Assembly: GCA_947474995.1 (NCBI GenBank) | Contig: CANJNJ010000036.1 | Coordinates: forward strand, 1 to 38,930 | From: Opitutaceae bacterium | GTDB taxonomy: Bacteria; Verrucomicrobiota; Verrucomicrobiia; Opitutales; Opitutaceae | DNA: 38,930 nucleotides | Reading direction: 5' to 3' | Shown: in pieces, positions 1-8,927 of the stretch | How positions within the stretch are numbered: the first letter of the stretch is position 1 | How the letters are laid out: the number at the start of each line of letters is the position of its first letter | The notes under the pieces: model-generated | Database searches by the model: none | The model's input: only the letters and a program-made list of their open reading frames with translations | Told to the model about the DNA's origin: nothing | Program-made: the position numbers and the translations under genes

Positions 1-16
1 CATGTAGAATAATTAT

Positions 17-46
17 TTAAACTATCTAATTTTATGGATTTATAAT
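17..46 (+). promoter_or_regulatory. Candidate sigma70-type promoter for the first TonB receptor
   Basis: The first 55 bases are far more AT-rich than the rest of the window. A perfect TATAAT lies at 41-46, and a weak -35 (TTAAAC, 17-22) sits 18 bases upstream. This would give an untranslated leader of about 130 bases before the ATG at 184. The -35 matches the consensus at only three positions, so this is a candidate. Confidence 0.35.
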
Positions 47-183
47 TTTTGTGAGATGAGCACAGCTATCGATTGGCAATTTCCCTTGAGTTTATGACAC
101 AAGTTAATCTTCCTCCGACACGAGTAAACGCGGCTTACGCCGCATTGGCTGTAGCCATATCTAAACCGCAACTGAATAACGAT

Positions 184-3012
184 ATGAAACACAATCCTCG
201 CAAGGTGCTAACGACCCTTGCTTTGTTCGCGGTCCCGGCCCTTGGGCTCTGGTCCGCGACTCCCCCCTCCGCTGCGCCGACGACCAATGCCAATGAAACG
301 GTCATGTTGGATCCAGTGATCGCAACCGGCACGCGTTTCGGCTCGGCGGCATCGCAGGCCGACGTGCCTGTCATCATTATTGGAAAACAGCAGATGGCTC
401 AGACGCCTTACGTCGAGATGGCTGATTATCTCAAGAACATGCCAGCGTTTACGGGCTCTGGTAACACCAACGACAGTTCGACCAACGGCGGCAATGGCGG
501 CCGGAACATCGATTTGCGCGGCCTTGGCTCCCAATATACCTTGGTGCTCCTAAACGGCCGGCGCCTGTCCTACCATGCGACGGATAACATTATTGACGTG
601 AATCAAATCCCGGTCTCGGCCGTTGACCACGTCGAAGTTTTGACCAGCGGTGCATCGGCCATTTACGGCTCGGACGCCATTGGCGGCGTCGTCAATGTGA
701 TTACCAAGCGCGGCCAAAACGGCGGTGAGTTGGATGTGTATTATGGCAACACCAACTTCAAGAATACCGGCGGTCGGCGCAATACGTCCGGGTTGGAGCG
801 CCGGCAGTTCTCGTTTTCTGTCTCCGGTTCAGAAGGAAAGGTCGATTTTCTGGCAGGCGCCCAATATTTCAAACAGGCTGGCGCCTACAGTTCGCACTAC
901 ACCTGGAGCTTCGTTCCTTCCGCCACGAGCAACGTCTATCCCTACCGTCTTAGCCTGGCAAACAACCTCTTCACTCCGGGCGCAACGGGTAGCGCCAATT
1001 ATCTCGTAAAGTGGAAGCCGGGCGAGGGTGGACCCCGCGACGCCAGCTCTCCTTCTGATTTCCGGACCTATGTAGGAACGGCGCGGAATTTGGATAACGT
1101 CGACGCCGGCGGTGATCAATTTCCCTTTTACCTCTTCACCCCGATTATTCGGCCGGAGGAAAGGTACAACGTTTTCGCTTTCACGACTTATCAGCTCGCA
1201 CCCAACGTCAAGCTGAGCGTGGACATGATGTATCGTTATGCTTATTCTTACAATCAGCTGGCGCCGGCCGCCGTGCCAGTCCCTGGCGGTGGCGGCATCA
1301 TCATCCCTTCCACCAATTACTGGAACCAGAAAATTTTTGGCGCCAACGCTCCCCGCATCACGTCGGGTGGGTGGCGGTTACTGGGGCTCGGGCCGAGATT
1401 GGATACGAATGAACTCAATAGCGTCTGGGCCAACGTCGGTCTTGAGGGTAGGGTTTCCGATTGGAACTGGCGCGTGGAGTCTCTCTTCACGCAGGAAATG
1501 CACCAAAGGAAAGAGGGCAACTCGACGTCCATCCCGCTGCTGAACGAACGGCTGGCGCTCACCACCCCGGATGCGTTTAATCCCTTCAGCAGCAAGCTCG
1601 ATGCGAACACGAGCATCTGGTCGGAGATCAAGCGCGATGCCTACACCAATGACCGCAGCCAGCTCGCCAACATTTCGGCTACGGTCGACGGCAAGGTTTT
1701 CGACACCGCGAATGGTGCGGCCCGCGGTGCCTTGTCAGTGGAGTGGAATCAACTCAGGGCTTATAGCCATCCCGACGCGTTGACCCAGGCAACGCCGCTC
1801 GGGTTCAACGGCACGCCATTCCCCACAGATGGTGCCCGCACCCAATACGGCGCCTCGGCGGAAGTCGAAACCCCCATCCTTCCTCAGGTCACGGCGCGGT
1901 TCGCCGCTCGGCACGACCACTACTCGGACATCGGCAATTCCGACGTCGGCCAGGCCTCGGTGAAATATCAACCGTCCCGGGAACTGCTGTTTCGCGGTTC
2001 GTGGGGCATGGGTTTCATCGCACCGTCGATTCTTGAACTGCACGAAGGCCCGCAGATCACCAATCCTTCTTTCGTCGATCCGACCTCGAAAACCACGAAG
2101 GGCGCTTGGGGGGAACAAAGCCAGGTGTCGATCATCCGGAGAGGTAATCCGGACCTTAAGCCGGAAAAAGCCCGGATGATCGATGTCGGCGTGGCCTACT
2201 CTCCGAAATCGACCAAGGGACTGACGTTAACGGCCGATTACTGGTACGTGAAGCAAACCGACAAAGTGGCCACTCCGGACGATTATGCGCGCGTGGTGGC
2301 CAAGAAATTCTGGGATACGCTCGGCTCGTCCGATGCGGCTCGTGACGCCGCGGCGCGCAACCCGACGAGCCGGGCGGCTGCGGTGGCCACGATCAAGCAG
2401 CAGACCGGTGTCGATGTGCGCTACGATCCCAACGGGGGCGCCTCTGGCCTCGGCGGGCTTGATGTGAGCGACAATGCCATGGTCGGCGTCGGCCGGGTCA
2501 ATCTCGCGGGACAAAATACCGACGGTGTCGACTTCGGGGCTGTCTACTCGTACAACGCGGCTGAACTCGGCAACTACCTGCTTGATGTTAAGGCAATCTG
2601 GACGCGCTCGTTCGACCATCAGGCGATTGCGGGCGAGCCCTTTGAGCATTGGGCTGGCATGTATTCCTCTGGCACCCAAGGCGTCTTCCCGAAGTGGCGA
2701 TACAACGTGAACCTCTCCTGGCAGAAGGGTAAATTTGGCGCCAACGCCACCTACCACTACTTGCAGCGGGTGACCAGCGATGGCGGAATCGATGCGAACT
2801 ATAACCGGGACTACCTGCCTGGATTCACCACGTGGGACTTTCTGGTGTCGTGGCGGCCGCGGGGTGATAAGGTGACGTTCGCTCTCGGCATGGAAAACGC
2901 GTTCAATCAGCCGCCGTCGCAGACTTCGCTGGCGCTGAATAACCGCGTTCCGATCGGCGCCTATGACGTCAAGGGCCGGTACTGGTACGCCCGCGCTCAA
3001 TACAAATTCTAA
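184..3012 (+). CDS. TonB-dependent outer-membrane receptor (plug and beta-barrel)
   Basis: A 942-residue outer-membrane receptor expected to take up a large nutrient with energy from TonB-ExbBD. I chose the ATG at 184 because it opens with a signal peptide (MKHNPRKVLTTLALFAVPAL); the frame is open further upstream only from a TTG at 73. A plug domain follows the ATGTRFG segment, with LVLLNGRR and VEVLTSGASAIYGSDAIGGV, the usual hallmarks of this family. The C-terminal barrel has the NPDLKPEKA motif and ends in aromatic YKF, as outer-membrane barrels do. No Shine-Dalgarno is visible and no SusD partner is nearby. The substrate is unknown; the secreted S9 peptidase and a second receptor next door suggest peptides, which is inference. 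Confidence 0.93.
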   Translation: MKHNPRKVLTTLALFAVPALGLWSATPPSAAPTTNANETVMLDPVIATGTRFGSAASQADVPVIIIGKQQMAQTPYVEMADYLKNMPAFTGSGNTNDSSTNGGNGGRNIDLRGLGSQYTLVLLNGRRLSYHATDNIIDVNQIPVSAVDHVEVLTSGASAIYGSDAIGGVVNVITKRGQNGGELDVYYGNTNFKNTGGRRNTSGLERRQFSFSVSGSEGKVDFLAGAQYFKQAGAYSSHYTWSFVPSATSNVYPYRLSLANNLFTPGATGSANYLVKWKPGEGGPRDASSPSDFRTYVGTARNLDNVDAGGDQFPFYLFTPIIRPEERYNVFAFTTYQLAPNVKLSVDMMYRYAYSYNQLAPAAVPVPGGGGIIIPSTNYWNQKIFGANAPRITSGGWRLLGLGPRLDTNELNSVWANVGLEGRVSDWNWRVESLFTQEMHQRKEGNSTSIPLLNERLALTTPDAFNPFSSKLDANTSIWSEIKRDAYTNDRSQLANISATVDGKVFDTANGAARGALSVEWNQLRAYSHPDALTQATPLGFNGTPFPTDGARTQYGASAEVETPILPQVTARFAARHDHYSDIGNSDVGQASVKYQPSRELLFRGSWGMGFIAPSILELHEGPQITNPSFVDPTSKTTKGAWGEQSQVSIIRRGNPDLKPEKARMIDVGVAYSPKSTKGLTLTADYWYVKQTDKVATPDDYARVVAKKFWDTLGSSDAARDAAARNPTSRAAAVATIKQQTGVDVRYDPNGGASGLGGLDVSDNAMVGVGRVNLAGQNTDGVDFGAVYSYNAAELGNYLLDVKAIWTRSFDHQAIAGEPFEHWAGMYSSGTQGVFPKWRYNVNLSWQKGKFGANATYHYLQRVTSDGGIDANYNRDYLPGFTTWDFLVSWRPRGDKVTFALGMENAFNQPPSQTSLALNNRVPIGAYDVKGRYWYARAQYKF

Positions 3013-3039
3013 ACGAGGCGAATTATTTCGTCACGCGCA

Positions 3040-3070
3040 ACGCGGCCCGGGCAACGGGGCCGCGTTTTTT
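3040..3070 (+). terminator. Rho-independent terminator after the TonB receptor
   Basis: Perfect 9-bp stem (ACGCGGCCC at 3040-3048, GGGCCGCGT at 3057-3065) with an 8-base loop, running into a T-tract to 3070. It begins 27 bases after the receptor stop codon. Confidence 0.85.
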
Positions 3071-3074
3071 ATTT

Positions 3075-3341
3075 TCATCTGCCGTACTGCGAGAGCATGT
3101 CGTTTTGCTCGTGCTCGATGCGCCCGGTGCCGGAGACCATCCCAGGCCGATCCTCGGCGATGCCGGCCGGCCCGCCTTTTCGCACCACATGGGAGATCCG
3201 GCTGCCCGTCTGCTGGACCACTTCGCCTTCAACGTACACGGCAGTGGGCGAATATCTTTGGTGGGCAGACTGGGCGCAACCGGCGGCGATAGACGCGCTC
3301 AGCGATATGATTACCAGACGCAGGGGTCGTGTGGATTTCAT
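3075..3341 (-). CDS. Small predicted lipoprotein, function unknown
   Basis: An 88-residue protein starting MKSTRPLRLVIISLSASIAAGC, written here as a basic N-terminus, a hydrophobic stretch and a lipobox (S-I-A-A-G-C, Cys at about residue 22). This is the pattern of a lipoprotein signal peptide cleaved by signal peptidase II. The mature part of about 66 residues is polar, has no recognisable domain and ends DMLSQYGR. The frame continues upstream to 3392, but the ATG at 3341 is preferred because it places the basic residues directly before the hydrophobic stretch. It lies convergent to the receptor, just past that gene's terminator, and downstream of the S9 peptidase on the same strand. No Shine-Dalgarno is evident. 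Family not recognised. Confidence 0.55.
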   Translation of the reverse strand: MKSTRPLRLVIISLSASIAAGCAQSAHQRYSPTAVYVEGEVVQQTGSRISHVVRKGGPAGIAEDRPGMVSGTGRIEHEQNDMLSQYGR

Positions 3342-3415
3342 GGGGCTAGCTAAATGCCATGACTGGCCAGTCCGCAAGGGCCCGATTTTCATTCAGAAGG
3401 CGTCGAAAAAGACCG

Positions 3416-3499
3416 GTCATTCTGAGCGCAGCGAAGAATCCAGTGGAACCTACGCTGCCGTTTCGCGGGTGCGAATGTCTCGCTGGCGCGCAGAATGAC
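3416..3499. repeat. Intergenic inverted repeat with GTCATTCTG ends
   Basis: An 84-base element bounded by perfect 9-base inverted ends, GTCATTCTG (3416-3424) and CAGAATGAC (3491-3499). It contains the segment GAGCGCAGCGAAGAATCC, a type of short intergenic repeat familiar from many bacterial genomes. It lies between the lipoprotein and the S9 peptidase stop and encodes no gene. Confidence 0.6.
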
Positions 3500-3533
3500 A
3501 ATCAAGGCGCCCTTTTTAGACGCCCGCTCAGGG

Positions 3534-5597
3534 CTAGCGGCCTCCCGGGCCGGTAGCTCCGGCTGAATTTGGCTTTGCCGTCGGCCAACCCATGTTGTGC
3601 GCCAGAAAGTCGTCAACCTTGTGGAAGAACGCCACACGGCTCCCAACGTTGCGGTAACCGTGGCCTTCATTCTCCTCGACGATGTACTCGTATGATTTGT
3701 CGTAGCGCTTGAGTCGCGATTCGAGCGCCGCCCCGTGTCCGAGTGGCACCCGGGGGTCGTTCTTGCCGTAGGCGGATAAGAGCGGAACGCGGATCTTGTC
3801 GATAAACTCGATCGGGTTGGTCGCTTTGATCTGCTCGCGGTCGGTGGCGGGGTCGAAACGGGTCAGGCGCAGGAAATCGCGAATCATCCTCGGCAGGCGA
3901 AAATCACCATTGCCTTGGGCGATCAGCAACTCGAGGTCCGCGACACCCACATAATTGATCCCGAGCCGGTAAAGCTCCGGGGTGAACACCAGACCCGCGA
4001 GCGTCGCGTAGCCCCCATAGCTCGCTCCGAATATTCCGACCCGCGCCGAATCGGCGATGCCCTCGGCAATCGCCCACTTCACTCCATCGCTCAGATCGTC
4101 CTGCATGCGCAGGCCATATTGCCGATACCCGCCGCGCTGGAACTCGAGCCCGTAGCCGCCGGAGCCGCGAAAATTGATCTGCAGTACGGCGTAGCCGCGG
4201 TTGGCCAGAAATTGAACTTCAGGATCGAAGCCCCAGACATCGCGCGGGCCGAAGGGACCGCCATGCGGCACCAAAATCATCGGCAGGTTCCTGGGCTGCA
4301 TTCCGAGCGGAAGGGTGAGGTAGCCCGGAATCTTCGTCCCATCGCGTGCGCCAAAAGCAATCGGCCGCATTTCGGCCATTTTCTTGGGATCGATGGCTGG
4401 GTTGGCCTTTCCGAGAAAGGTCATCTCGGCCTTGGTCACATCGTGAAGATAGAATGTGCCCGGGTCGCGATCGCTCGTCGCCACGATCACTTGGAGTTTG
4501 CCGTCCTTGGTTTCGCTGACGACGTGATTCGCGGTGCCCGACAACGCGGCGTCGAGGTTGCGCTCCTGGCGCTCCATGGCCGGATCGAACCAGCGGATAG
4601 TCGATTTCTCCGCCATGTAGCTGATGCCTCCCAGTTCGCCAGCCTGATTGAAGATCAGCCCGCCGAACGCATCGCGCGAGCCCAGGCCGCCGCTCCGGTA
4701 GTTGGCCATTCGATCGCCGGGCTCGAACTGCGGATCCGTGAACACGACCGGGCCAAAGGCTTTGGTTTCGGGATCGTAGGTGCGAATCGCCCCCTTGTCG
4801 TGCTCGAGAAAAGAAAGTACGTAGAGCGTGCGATTGTCCTTCGCGAAGCGAATGGGCTTCCAATGCGGCTCGATCGGCGACGCTTCCGGAAAAATCAGGG
4901 AGATCTCGTTGGGAAACTCCGCGAGCGACTGCCATTTCGACTTCTCGTCGGAGCGATAGAGAATCTTCACCGGTCCGGCGAAATCCGTGCAAATCGCCAC
5001 GCGAATGGCGCCCGCGTTGTCGGCAATCCAAACCCGGGCGTTGAGGTCATTGAGCTCAAGCCGGGTCGATTTGCCGGTCCGGAGATTGACCTTGATGGGC
5101 TCGGCCAGACCGGAGTTCCCGCGCATTTCGGTCATCAGCACCGCGTCCTTGTCGCCCGGCAACATGCTGATGAAGTCCCGGGGCAGATCGTAGTCTCCGA
5201 TCCGGTCGGCGGCATCGACTTGGGCCAGCTGCCGGATGATCGTGAGGTTCTGGCCGTCGGGATCGATGGCGTAGATGCCGTAGGACTCGCGGCCGCCGAG
5301 CTGTTGGGCGAACAGGATCCGATCCGGCTTGGCCCACTTGGCGTACACGACACTTTCCTTCGTCATGTTGGTCAACCACCGGAGCTGCTTCGTCTCGCGA
5401 TCGAGGATGGCCAGGTTGTAACGGTCGTTGCGGGGGGCGAGGAAGGTGAGATACCGGCCGCTCGGGGAGATTTGCACGCCGCGCATGGCCGCATCGGCGA
5501 AGAGCGTTTCCACCGGGATGGGCGCGGATGGCTGGGCCAGGGCCAGCGTGGTCAACAGCGCCGGGACCAGGAGCCACCGAGTGAGGGAAAATTTCAT
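3534..5597 (-). CDS. Secreted S9 family peptidase (prolyl oligopeptidase type)
   Basis: A 687-residue exopeptidase of the S9 clan, expected to cut short peptides outside the cytoplasm. The start at 5597 gives a clear signal peptide (MKFSLTRWLLVPALLTTLAL); the frame stays open upstream but reads through repeat sequence. Residues of about 30-400 form the beta-propeller (GVQISPSGRYLTFLAPRND and later repeats). The C-terminal alpha/beta-hydrolase domain has nucleophile Ser526 in GASYGGY, Asp614 in GKNDPRVPLGHG and His646 in NEGHGYR, so the triad is complete. The glycine-rich tail is unremarkable. It is divergent from the receptor at 5866, separated by 268 bases that hold a palindromic repeat. Flanking TonB receptors suggest it processes peptides before or after uptake. 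Confidence 0.93.
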   Translation of the reverse strand: MKFSLTRWLLVPALLTTLALAQPSAPIPVETLFADAAMRGVQISPSGRYLTFLAPRNDRYNLAILDRETKQLRWLTNMTKESVVYAKWAKPDRILFAQQLGGRESYGIYAIDPDGQNLTIIRQLAQVDAADRIGDYDLPRDFISMLPGDKDAVLMTEMRGNSGLAEPIKVNLRTGKSTRLELNDLNARVWIADNAGAIRVAICTDFAGPVKILYRSDEKSKWQSLAEFPNEISLIFPEASPIEPHWKPIRFAKDNRTLYVLSFLEHDKGAIRTYDPETKAFGPVVFTDPQFEPGDRMANYRSGGLGSRDAFGGLIFNQAGELGGISYMAEKSTIRWFDPAMERQERNLDAALSGTANHVVSETKDGKLQVIVATSDRDPGTFYLHDVTKAEMTFLGKANPAIDPKKMAEMRPIAFGARDGTKIPGYLTLPLGMQPRNLPMILVPHGGPFGPRDVWGFDPEVQFLANRGYAVLQINFRGSGGYGLEFQRGGYRQYGLRMQDDLSDGVKWAIAEGIADSARVGIFGASYGGYATLAGLVFTPELYRLGINYVGVADLELLIAQGNGDFRLPRMIRDFLRLTRFDPATDREQIKATNPIEFIDKIRVPLLSAYGKNDPRVPLGHGAALESRLKRYDKSYEYIVEENEGHGYRNVGSRVAFFHKVDDFLAHNMGWPTAKPNSAGATGPGGR

Positions 5598-5671
5598 TGG
5601 CGTGCGGGGTGGGACTCTGGGGGTGCGCGTGGGAACGTCAAATTTCGTGACCGATCGGTGGGGGTATCGTT

Positions 5672-5756
5672 TCACGCGGAGCAGCGGAGGCCGCGGAGAA
5701 AGTCGTGATAACACGTGAATTTTTGCCCGCTCCGCGTTCTCCTTGGCTCCGCGTGA
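5672..5756. repeat. CACGCGGAG palindromic repeat, copy 1
   Basis: Perfect 10-base inverted ends TCACGCGGAG (5672-5681) and CTCCGCGTGA (5747-5756), with further GCGGAG/CTCCGC complementarity inside. The same end sequences recur at 34871-34937. It occupies the middle of the divergent S9 peptidase/TonB spacer (5598-5865), so any promoters of these genes must lie beside it. Confidence 0.75.
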
Positions 5757-5865
5757 GAACGGTTTGGCGCGATTCATTTCGAACTGTGCATTCCCGGCCG
5801 GTCCGATGACCCACAAACTCCTCGGCGGGCTGCGAATTCTCTGCCATCATCGGCGAACCGATTTC

Positions 5866-8835
5866 ATGATTCGATCGCAGACATTTCTCCGGAATCCAAT
5901 GCGTTTGGCGGCATGGTGCGTCGTCGCGGGCGTTGCTTCCCTTGCCGCCCAGACCGCGCCCACTGAAACGCCCACCGCCAGGGAAAAGGAGTCGGAAACC
6001 CAAAAACTCGCGCCGGTTGAGGTCACGGGCTCGCGAATCAAGCGCGTCGAAACCGAAGGACCTTCGCCGATCAAGATTATCTCGCGGGACGACTTGGAGC
6101 ACTCCGGTCGGGCCAGTTTGTCTGACGCGCTGCAGCAAATGCCGGAGGCGGGCTTTGCCGGGATCAACGAAAGCGGCACGACCTCGGCAGTCCGGGGCTC
6201 GTCGGCTTTGAACCTGCGCGAACTGGGCGCGAACAACACGCTGGTGCTCATCAATGGGCGGCGGGCGGTTCTGACCGGGCAGGGTGATTTGAACGGGACC
6301 GCCTTTGTCGATCTCAACCGGTTTCCCGTGGTGTTGGTCGAACGGGTCGAGGTGTTGAAAGACGGTGCCTCGGCCATTTACGGGGCCGATGCGACGGCCG
6401 GGGTGGTGAACGTGATTTTGCGCAAGGATTTCAAAGGGGCGGAAGTTGACGTGAATTTTGGGACCACCCGTGGGGCGACCGCCGGTGAAAAGAATTTTTC
6501 GGTGTTTTTCGGCACCGCCGCCGGCAAAATGAGTGCGACCGTGGGCGTGAGTTTCTACCAGCGAGGTGGTCTGCGGGCAATCGACACCGACTATGCGGCC
6601 AACGCGGACCTCTCGGCCCGTTATCTCGCCAAAGGTCCTCAGTACGCCGACCGGGTGGCCGAGGGCTTGTATGACCTTCGCTCCGGCACCGGCCCGCAGG
6701 CGCGCATCAACGGCGTCGCGGGCGCACCCATCAACGGCCAGAACGGCGTAAATATTCCCGGCCTGCAGCCCAATCTTCTCATTAGCCGGCTGCCCGGAAC
6801 AGGGGGCGTGGCGTCGGGACTGGGCTCCGTCGCAACCCCTTCGTTTACGAATCCGCCGCAGGTGGGAACGGGGGGCCAGTACAGCGCCGCGATTACCGCC
6901 ACCTACGTTCCGCAGCAACTCACGCCGCAAAGCAATCCGTCCAATCTCTACAACTATCAGCAGTGGGTCTGGCTGCTGCCGGAAGTGAATCGCCTCGGAT
7001 TGACGTCCGCCTTCCGCTACGACGTTTCGAAGAACCTCGAAACCTACGCCGAACTTTCCTACTCGCGGAACAAGTCGCACATCGAGTTCGCGCCGCCGCC
7101 GATCTCGACGGTGGACGACAACCAAATCGTGGTCCCGCGAACGAATTATTGGAATCCCTTCGGCGTCGATGTGCAGTTCCAATGGCGTCCGGTTGATTTC
7201 GGGGCGCGGAAATCGGACGTCTCGACCGAGACCGTGCAAGCCTTGATCGGAACCAAGGGGCGATGGCGGGAGCGGTGGGACTGGGACGTCGGTTTCACTC
7301 ACGGTGACGATCGGCATGAGGACGTCTCCTCCAACATGATTTCCGAGAGCCGGCTCCGGACGGTGCTCGCCCGCAGCACGCCAAATGCGCTGAATATTTT
7401 TGGCGGCGCCGGCTTCCGGAACGATCCGGCGGCCTACAATGAAATCCGCGTCTCTACCGTGGGTGGCGGGCACGCCGGACTGAACTTAGCCGACGCGAAG
7501 ATCGCGGGCGAACTGTTCGAAGGACCGACGGGGACGATTGGAGGCGCGGTTTATTCGGAATGGCGCAAGGAACTGTTCAGCGAGCGCAACGATGTGCTTG
7601 CCAGCACCCTCGATGACATCGTCGCGCAGGTCCGGTCCTCCGCGCCGAGCGACGCGCGGCGGACCGTGGGATCGATTGCCGCCGAGTTGCGCGTGCCGCT
7701 GATTAAGGCGGCGGATCGCCGCTTTCTCCTCAGGGCAGATCTCAGCGCGGCCGCGCGATTTGAAGATTTTAGCGACGGCTACGACAGCGGAGTTAAGCCC
7801 TATTTTGGTCTGCGCCTTCAGCCCTTGCGGGATCTGGTGCTTCGGGGCTCGGTGACCAAGGCGTTTCGGGCGCCCACGCTGCACCAACTTTACGGCGGCG
7901 AACGTCAGTCACTGCAGAACAACCTGCCCGACTACCGGCGGCCGCAGGCGCTCACCGGCGATCCCTTTGATGGGGTGGCGACCGAGCGACTCGTGCGCGC
8001 CGTGGGCAACCCGGATCTGAAGCCCGAGAATACGGATATTTTTCAATACGGTTTCGTCTACGACGTGCCGCTCAAGCCGCTGAAGGGCCTCTCCTTTGGC
8101 GCTACATTCTTTCACTACGATCAGCGCAACGTCATTACGACGCTCGGGCCGAGCTTCATCCAACTCAACGAAGTGGGCGGTGGCAGCGGCAATCTCGTCG
8201 TCCGCGACCCGACCCCGGAAGTTTACCAGAATCTTACGTCCTCACCGATTCCGATTCTGGTCGCTCCCTACCAGGTGGGATACCTCCTCCCGGGTCAGGC
8301 GTTTCGCGTCCCCGGTCGCATCCGCTACCTCCAGGATCAGGTCCTCAATCTCGCACGGCAGAAAGTCGAAGGCTACGATTTTGAGATCAATTATGTGAAG
8401 ACCTCGCCGAGCTACGGGCGTTTCAGTTTTCGCGCGGCCGCGTCCTATCTGTCGTTTTTCGACTATTCCTCGAATGAGGAACTGACCAATCGCGTCGCGC
8501 GGTTCGGTTTCCCGCGGGTGCGGATGCAGGCCAGCCTGCTGTGGACGCGCAAGGAATGGACGGCGGGCTTCCTCCAGAATTACACGGGCCGCTACGAGGA
8601 CTACGACCATGCCGGCTTCAAGGTGGACGACTACTCGACGACGGGTTTCTTCCTCGGATACGACATTCCGGCGGGTCGAATCCGCTGGGTGGAAAACATG
8701 CGGCTGACCTTCGGGCTCGACAACGCTTTCAACGCGAAGCCGCCGCTCTTCGACGGCCCCGTGGGGTACGATCAACGCTTCATCAGCCGTCCGGATGGTC
8801 GGTTCTGGTTTATCGGGCTGCGGCGCGCCTACTGA
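5866..8835 (+). CDS. TonB-dependent outer-membrane receptor (second copy)
   Basis: A 989-residue receptor. The signal peptide follows MIRSQTFLRNPMRLAAWCVV; an in-frame ATG at 5899 with a GGAA eight bases upstream is an equally possible start. The plug begins around VEVTGSRIKR, continues through GPSPIKIISRDDLEHSG and ELGANNTLVLINGRRA, and includes VEVLKDGASAIYGADATAGV. The barrel has NPDLKPENTDIFQYGF. It is related in architecture to the receptor at 184 but clearly diverged in sequence. It is transcribed away from the S9 peptidase, and the pair may share a regulated divergent promoter region. No SusD-like lipoprotein follows. The substrate cannot be read from sequence; peptides are a guess from context. 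Confidence 0.94.
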   Translation: MIRSQTFLRNPMRLAAWCVVAGVASLAAQTAPTETPTAREKESETQKLAPVEVTGSRIKRVETEGPSPIKIISRDDLEHSGRASLSDALQQMPEAGFAGINESGTTSAVRGSSALNLRELGANNTLVLINGRRAVLTGQGDLNGTAFVDLNRFPVVLVERVEVLKDGASAIYGADATAGVVNVILRKDFKGAEVDVNFGTTRGATAGEKNFSVFFGTAAGKMSATVGVSFYQRGGLRAIDTDYAANADLSARYLAKGPQYADRVAEGLYDLRSGTGPQARINGVAGAPINGQNGVNIPGLQPNLLISRLPGTGGVASGLGSVATPSFTNPPQVGTGGQYSAAITATYVPQQLTPQSNPSNLYNYQQWVWLLPEVNRLGLTSAFRYDVSKNLETYAELSYSRNKSHIEFAPPPISTVDDNQIVVPRTNYWNPFGVDVQFQWRPVDFGARKSDVSTETVQALIGTKGRWRERWDWDVGFTHGDDRHEDVSSNMISESRLRTVLARSTPNALNIFGGAGFRNDPAAYNEIRVSTVGGGHAGLNLADAKIAGELFEGPTGTIGGAVYSEWRKELFSERNDVLASTLDDIVAQVRSSAPSDARRTVGSIAAELRVPLIKAADRRFLLRADLSAAARFEDFSDGYDSGVKPYFGLRLQPLRDLVLRGSVTKAFRAPTLHQLYGGERQSLQNNLPDYRRPQALTGDPFDGVATERLVRAVGNPDLKPENTDIFQYGFVYDVPLKPLKGLSFGATFFHYDQRNVITTLGPSFIQLNEVGGGSGNLVVRDPTPEVYQNLTSSPIPILVAPYQVGYLLPGQAFRVPGRIRYLQDQVLNLARQKVEGYDFEINYVKTSPSYGRFSFRAAASYLSFFDYSSNEELTNRVARFGFPRVRMQASLLWTRKEWTAGFLQNYTGRYEDYDHAGFKVDDYSTTGFFLGYDIPAGRIRWVENMRLTFGLDNAFNAKPPLFDGPVGYDQRFISRPDGRFWFIGLRRAY

Positions 8836-8860
8836 ATAATCGGGAAAGAAACGGCGTGTT

Positions 8861-8927
8861 GGTAGTTCCGCCTTTAGGCGGAATCCGAGTCATTCAATCC
8901 TTCCGCCTAAAGGCGGCACTACGAACT
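8861..8927. repeat. TTCCGCC palindrome family, copy 1
   Basis: Two short palindromes (TTCCGCCTTTAGGCGGAA near 8867, TTCCGCCTAAAGGCGG near 8901) are themselves arranged as an inverted pair, GTAGTTCC...GGCACTAC. The folded element lies between the convergent ends of the TonB receptor and the GH20-like gene and could act as a bidirectional terminator. Its right end supplies the stop codon of the GH20-like gene. Related copies lie at 14264, 25331 and 29867. Confidence 0.85.

Noticed and set aside
3915-5708. A 597-codon plus-strand frame opposite the S9 peptidase
   Set aside because: Antisense to an intact catalytic triad and propeller; Arg/Glu/His-rich shadow.
5638-7473. A 611-codon minus-strand open frame opposite the second TonB receptor
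   Set aside because: No recognisable motif and low-complexity Arg/Gly/His content; the plus-strand receptor is clearly the gene.
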